The notes below the pieces were generated by a model. The model was not told where the DNA came from and ran no database searches. It saw nothing but the letters and a program-made list of their open reading frames with translations. The translations under genes were made by a program, and so were the position numbers. From an uncultured Oscillibacter sp. (GTDB lineage: Bacteria > Bacillota > Clostridia > Oscillospirales > Oscillospiraceae): a DNA stretch of 6,120 bases. The stretch spans positions 1 to 6,120 of the forward strand of contig CALAAN010000275.1 of NCBI GenBank assembly GCA_937884915.1. The letters run 5' to 3'. Every line of letters starts with the position of its first letter. Within the stretch, counting starts at the first letter, position 1. Shown one piece after another: positions 5,468 through 6,120 of the stretch.

Positions 5468-5484
5468 AGGAGGTGTATGCCGTG
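5468..5484 (+). promoter_or_regulatory. Ribosome binding site that fixes the GTG start of polA
   Basis: A perfect AGGAGG (5468-5473) stands eight bases before GTG at 5482. An ATG at 5477 lies only three bases from the AGGAGG and opens a two-codon frame (ATG CCG TGA) whose stop overlaps the GTGA, so it cannot start the protein. The in-frame ATG at 5491 would be 17 bases away. GTG is therefore the best start. Confidence 0.8.
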
Positions 5485-6120
5485 AAGCTGATGGTACTCG
5501 ACGGCAACTCCATCATCAACCGCGCCTATTACGGCGTCCGTCCGCTCACCACGCGCGACGGCTTTTTCACCCACGCGATCTTCGGCTTTCTGACGATGCT
5601 GGGGCGTCTTCTGGACGAGGAACAACCCGAGGCGCTGTGCGTCGCCTTCGACCGCCGCGAGCCGACGTTCCGCCATTTGGAGTACGAGGGCTACAAGGCC
5701 ACGCGCCACGCCATGCCCGAAGAGCTCGCCATGCAGATGCCGGTGCTCAAGGATGTGCTCGACGCGATGAACATTCCCCGCTACGAGCTCGCGGGCTTTG
5801 AAGCCGACGACCTGATCGGCACGATCTCGCGCAAGTGCGAAGCGGCGGGCTGGGACTGCGTCGTCGCCACGGGAGACAAGGACTCTTTGCAGCTCGTGAC
5901 CGAGCACACGACCGTCAAGCTCATCTCCACGCGCATGGGCCAGACCACGACGAAGGACATGACGCCCGAGAGCTTCCGCGAAGTCTATGGCTTCGCGCCC
6001 ATCCACATCGTCGACCTCAAGGCTCTGATGGGCGACGCGAGCGACAACATCCCCGGTGTGCCGGGCGTGGGCGAAAAGACGGCCATGGCGCTCATTCAGA
6101 AATACCAGAGCATCGACGAA
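5482..6120 (+). CDS. polA: DNA polymerase I, N-terminal 5'-nuclease domain (partial, runs off the window)
   Basis: The frame starts at GTG and is open to the last base: 213 codons seen, 3' end missing. The product begins MKLMVLDGNSIINRAYY and matches the 5'-to-3' exonuclease (flap nuclease) domain of DNA polymerase I, which removes RNA primers and damaged strands during replication and repair. Metal-binding acidic residues of this family are visible: D7 in LDGNS, D57 in FDRREPTFRH at 56-65, EADD at 107-110, GDKD at 131-134, and D184 and D187 in LMGDASDNIPGVPGVGEKT at 182-200, which leads into the helix-3-turn-helix DNA-binding motif. YEGYKATR at 68-75 is also typical. The polymerase part, and any 3'-5' exonuclease domain, lie outside the window. 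A stand-alone 5'-nuclease is the alternative, but full polA is far commoner in Clostridia. It has its own promoter divergent from the purine permease gene. Confidence 0.9.
   Translation, partial: MKLMVLDGNSIINRAYYGVRPLTTRDGFFTHAIFGFLTMLGRLLDEEQPEALCVAFDRREPTFRHLEYEGYKATRHAMPEELAMQMPVLKDVLDAMNIPRYELAGFEADDLIGTISRKCEAAGWDCVVATGDKDSLQLVTEHTTVKLISTRMGQTTTKDMTPESFREVYGFAPIHIVDLKALMGDASDNIPGVPGVGEKTAMALIQKYQSIDE

Noticed and set aside
5349..5801. A 150-codon plus-strand frame starting upstream of polA
   Set aside because: It overlaps polA out of frame, starts before the predicted polA promoter and becomes an arginine/alanine-rich shadow of polA.
5437..6006. A 189-codon minus-strand frame opposite polA
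   Set aside because: The opposite strand matches the DNA polymerase I 5'-nuclease domain motif by motif. This frame has no ribosome binding site and no family resemblance.

Overview
The window reads as chromosomal DNA from a GC-rich Gram-positive anaerobe, most likely a gut member of the Clostridia (Oscillospiraceae-like). The evidence is a high G+C content, strong AGGAGG-type ribosome binding sites, clear TTGACA/TATAAT-type promoters, intrinsic terminators, and typical Firmicutes families (an XRE regulator with a membrane domain, a BcrA/NatA-like ABC ATPase, an AzgA-type purine permease). No gene is diagnostic of a species, so the taxonomy is inference.

Layout. Positions 16-55 hold a terminator closing a minus-strand group. 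Positions 71-3563, all minus strand, form a three-gene cassette. In transcription order these are an XRE-family DNA-binding regulator with about six membrane segments (3563-2529), an ABC ATPase (2373-1660), and a 12-segment ABC permease (1666-71) that overlaps the ATPase gene by 7 bases. The 155-base gap between regulator and ATPase holds two good minus-strand promoters, an 18-base direct repeat with a 44-base period bracketing the upstream one, and an inverted repeat over the -10 of the downstream one. The 250-base gap 3564-3813 holds the regulator's leader and probable promoter, a third copy of the repeat core, and the terminator of the next gene. Positions 3814-5247 (minus) encode an NCS2/AzgA-type nucleobase permease. 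The 234-base gap 5248-5481 is a divergent promoter region. From 5482 to the window end (plus) is the 5' part of DNA polymerase I (polA), starting at GTG and covering the 5'-nuclease domain. No gene-free stretch exceeds 300 bases. I saw no tRNA, rRNA, CRISPR array or insertion sequence.

How it fits together. The regulator probably controls the ABC exporter, and perhaps itself, through the TGTCAARTKTG-type motif found at both promoters. Its membrane domain suggests that it senses something in or at the membrane. The exporter's substrate cannot be read from the sequence; peptide antibiotic, lipid or drug efflux is the usual guess for such cassettes. The purine permease and polA are ordinary housekeeping genes. 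The regulator/ABC cassette and its operator arrangement are the part most worth a second look.
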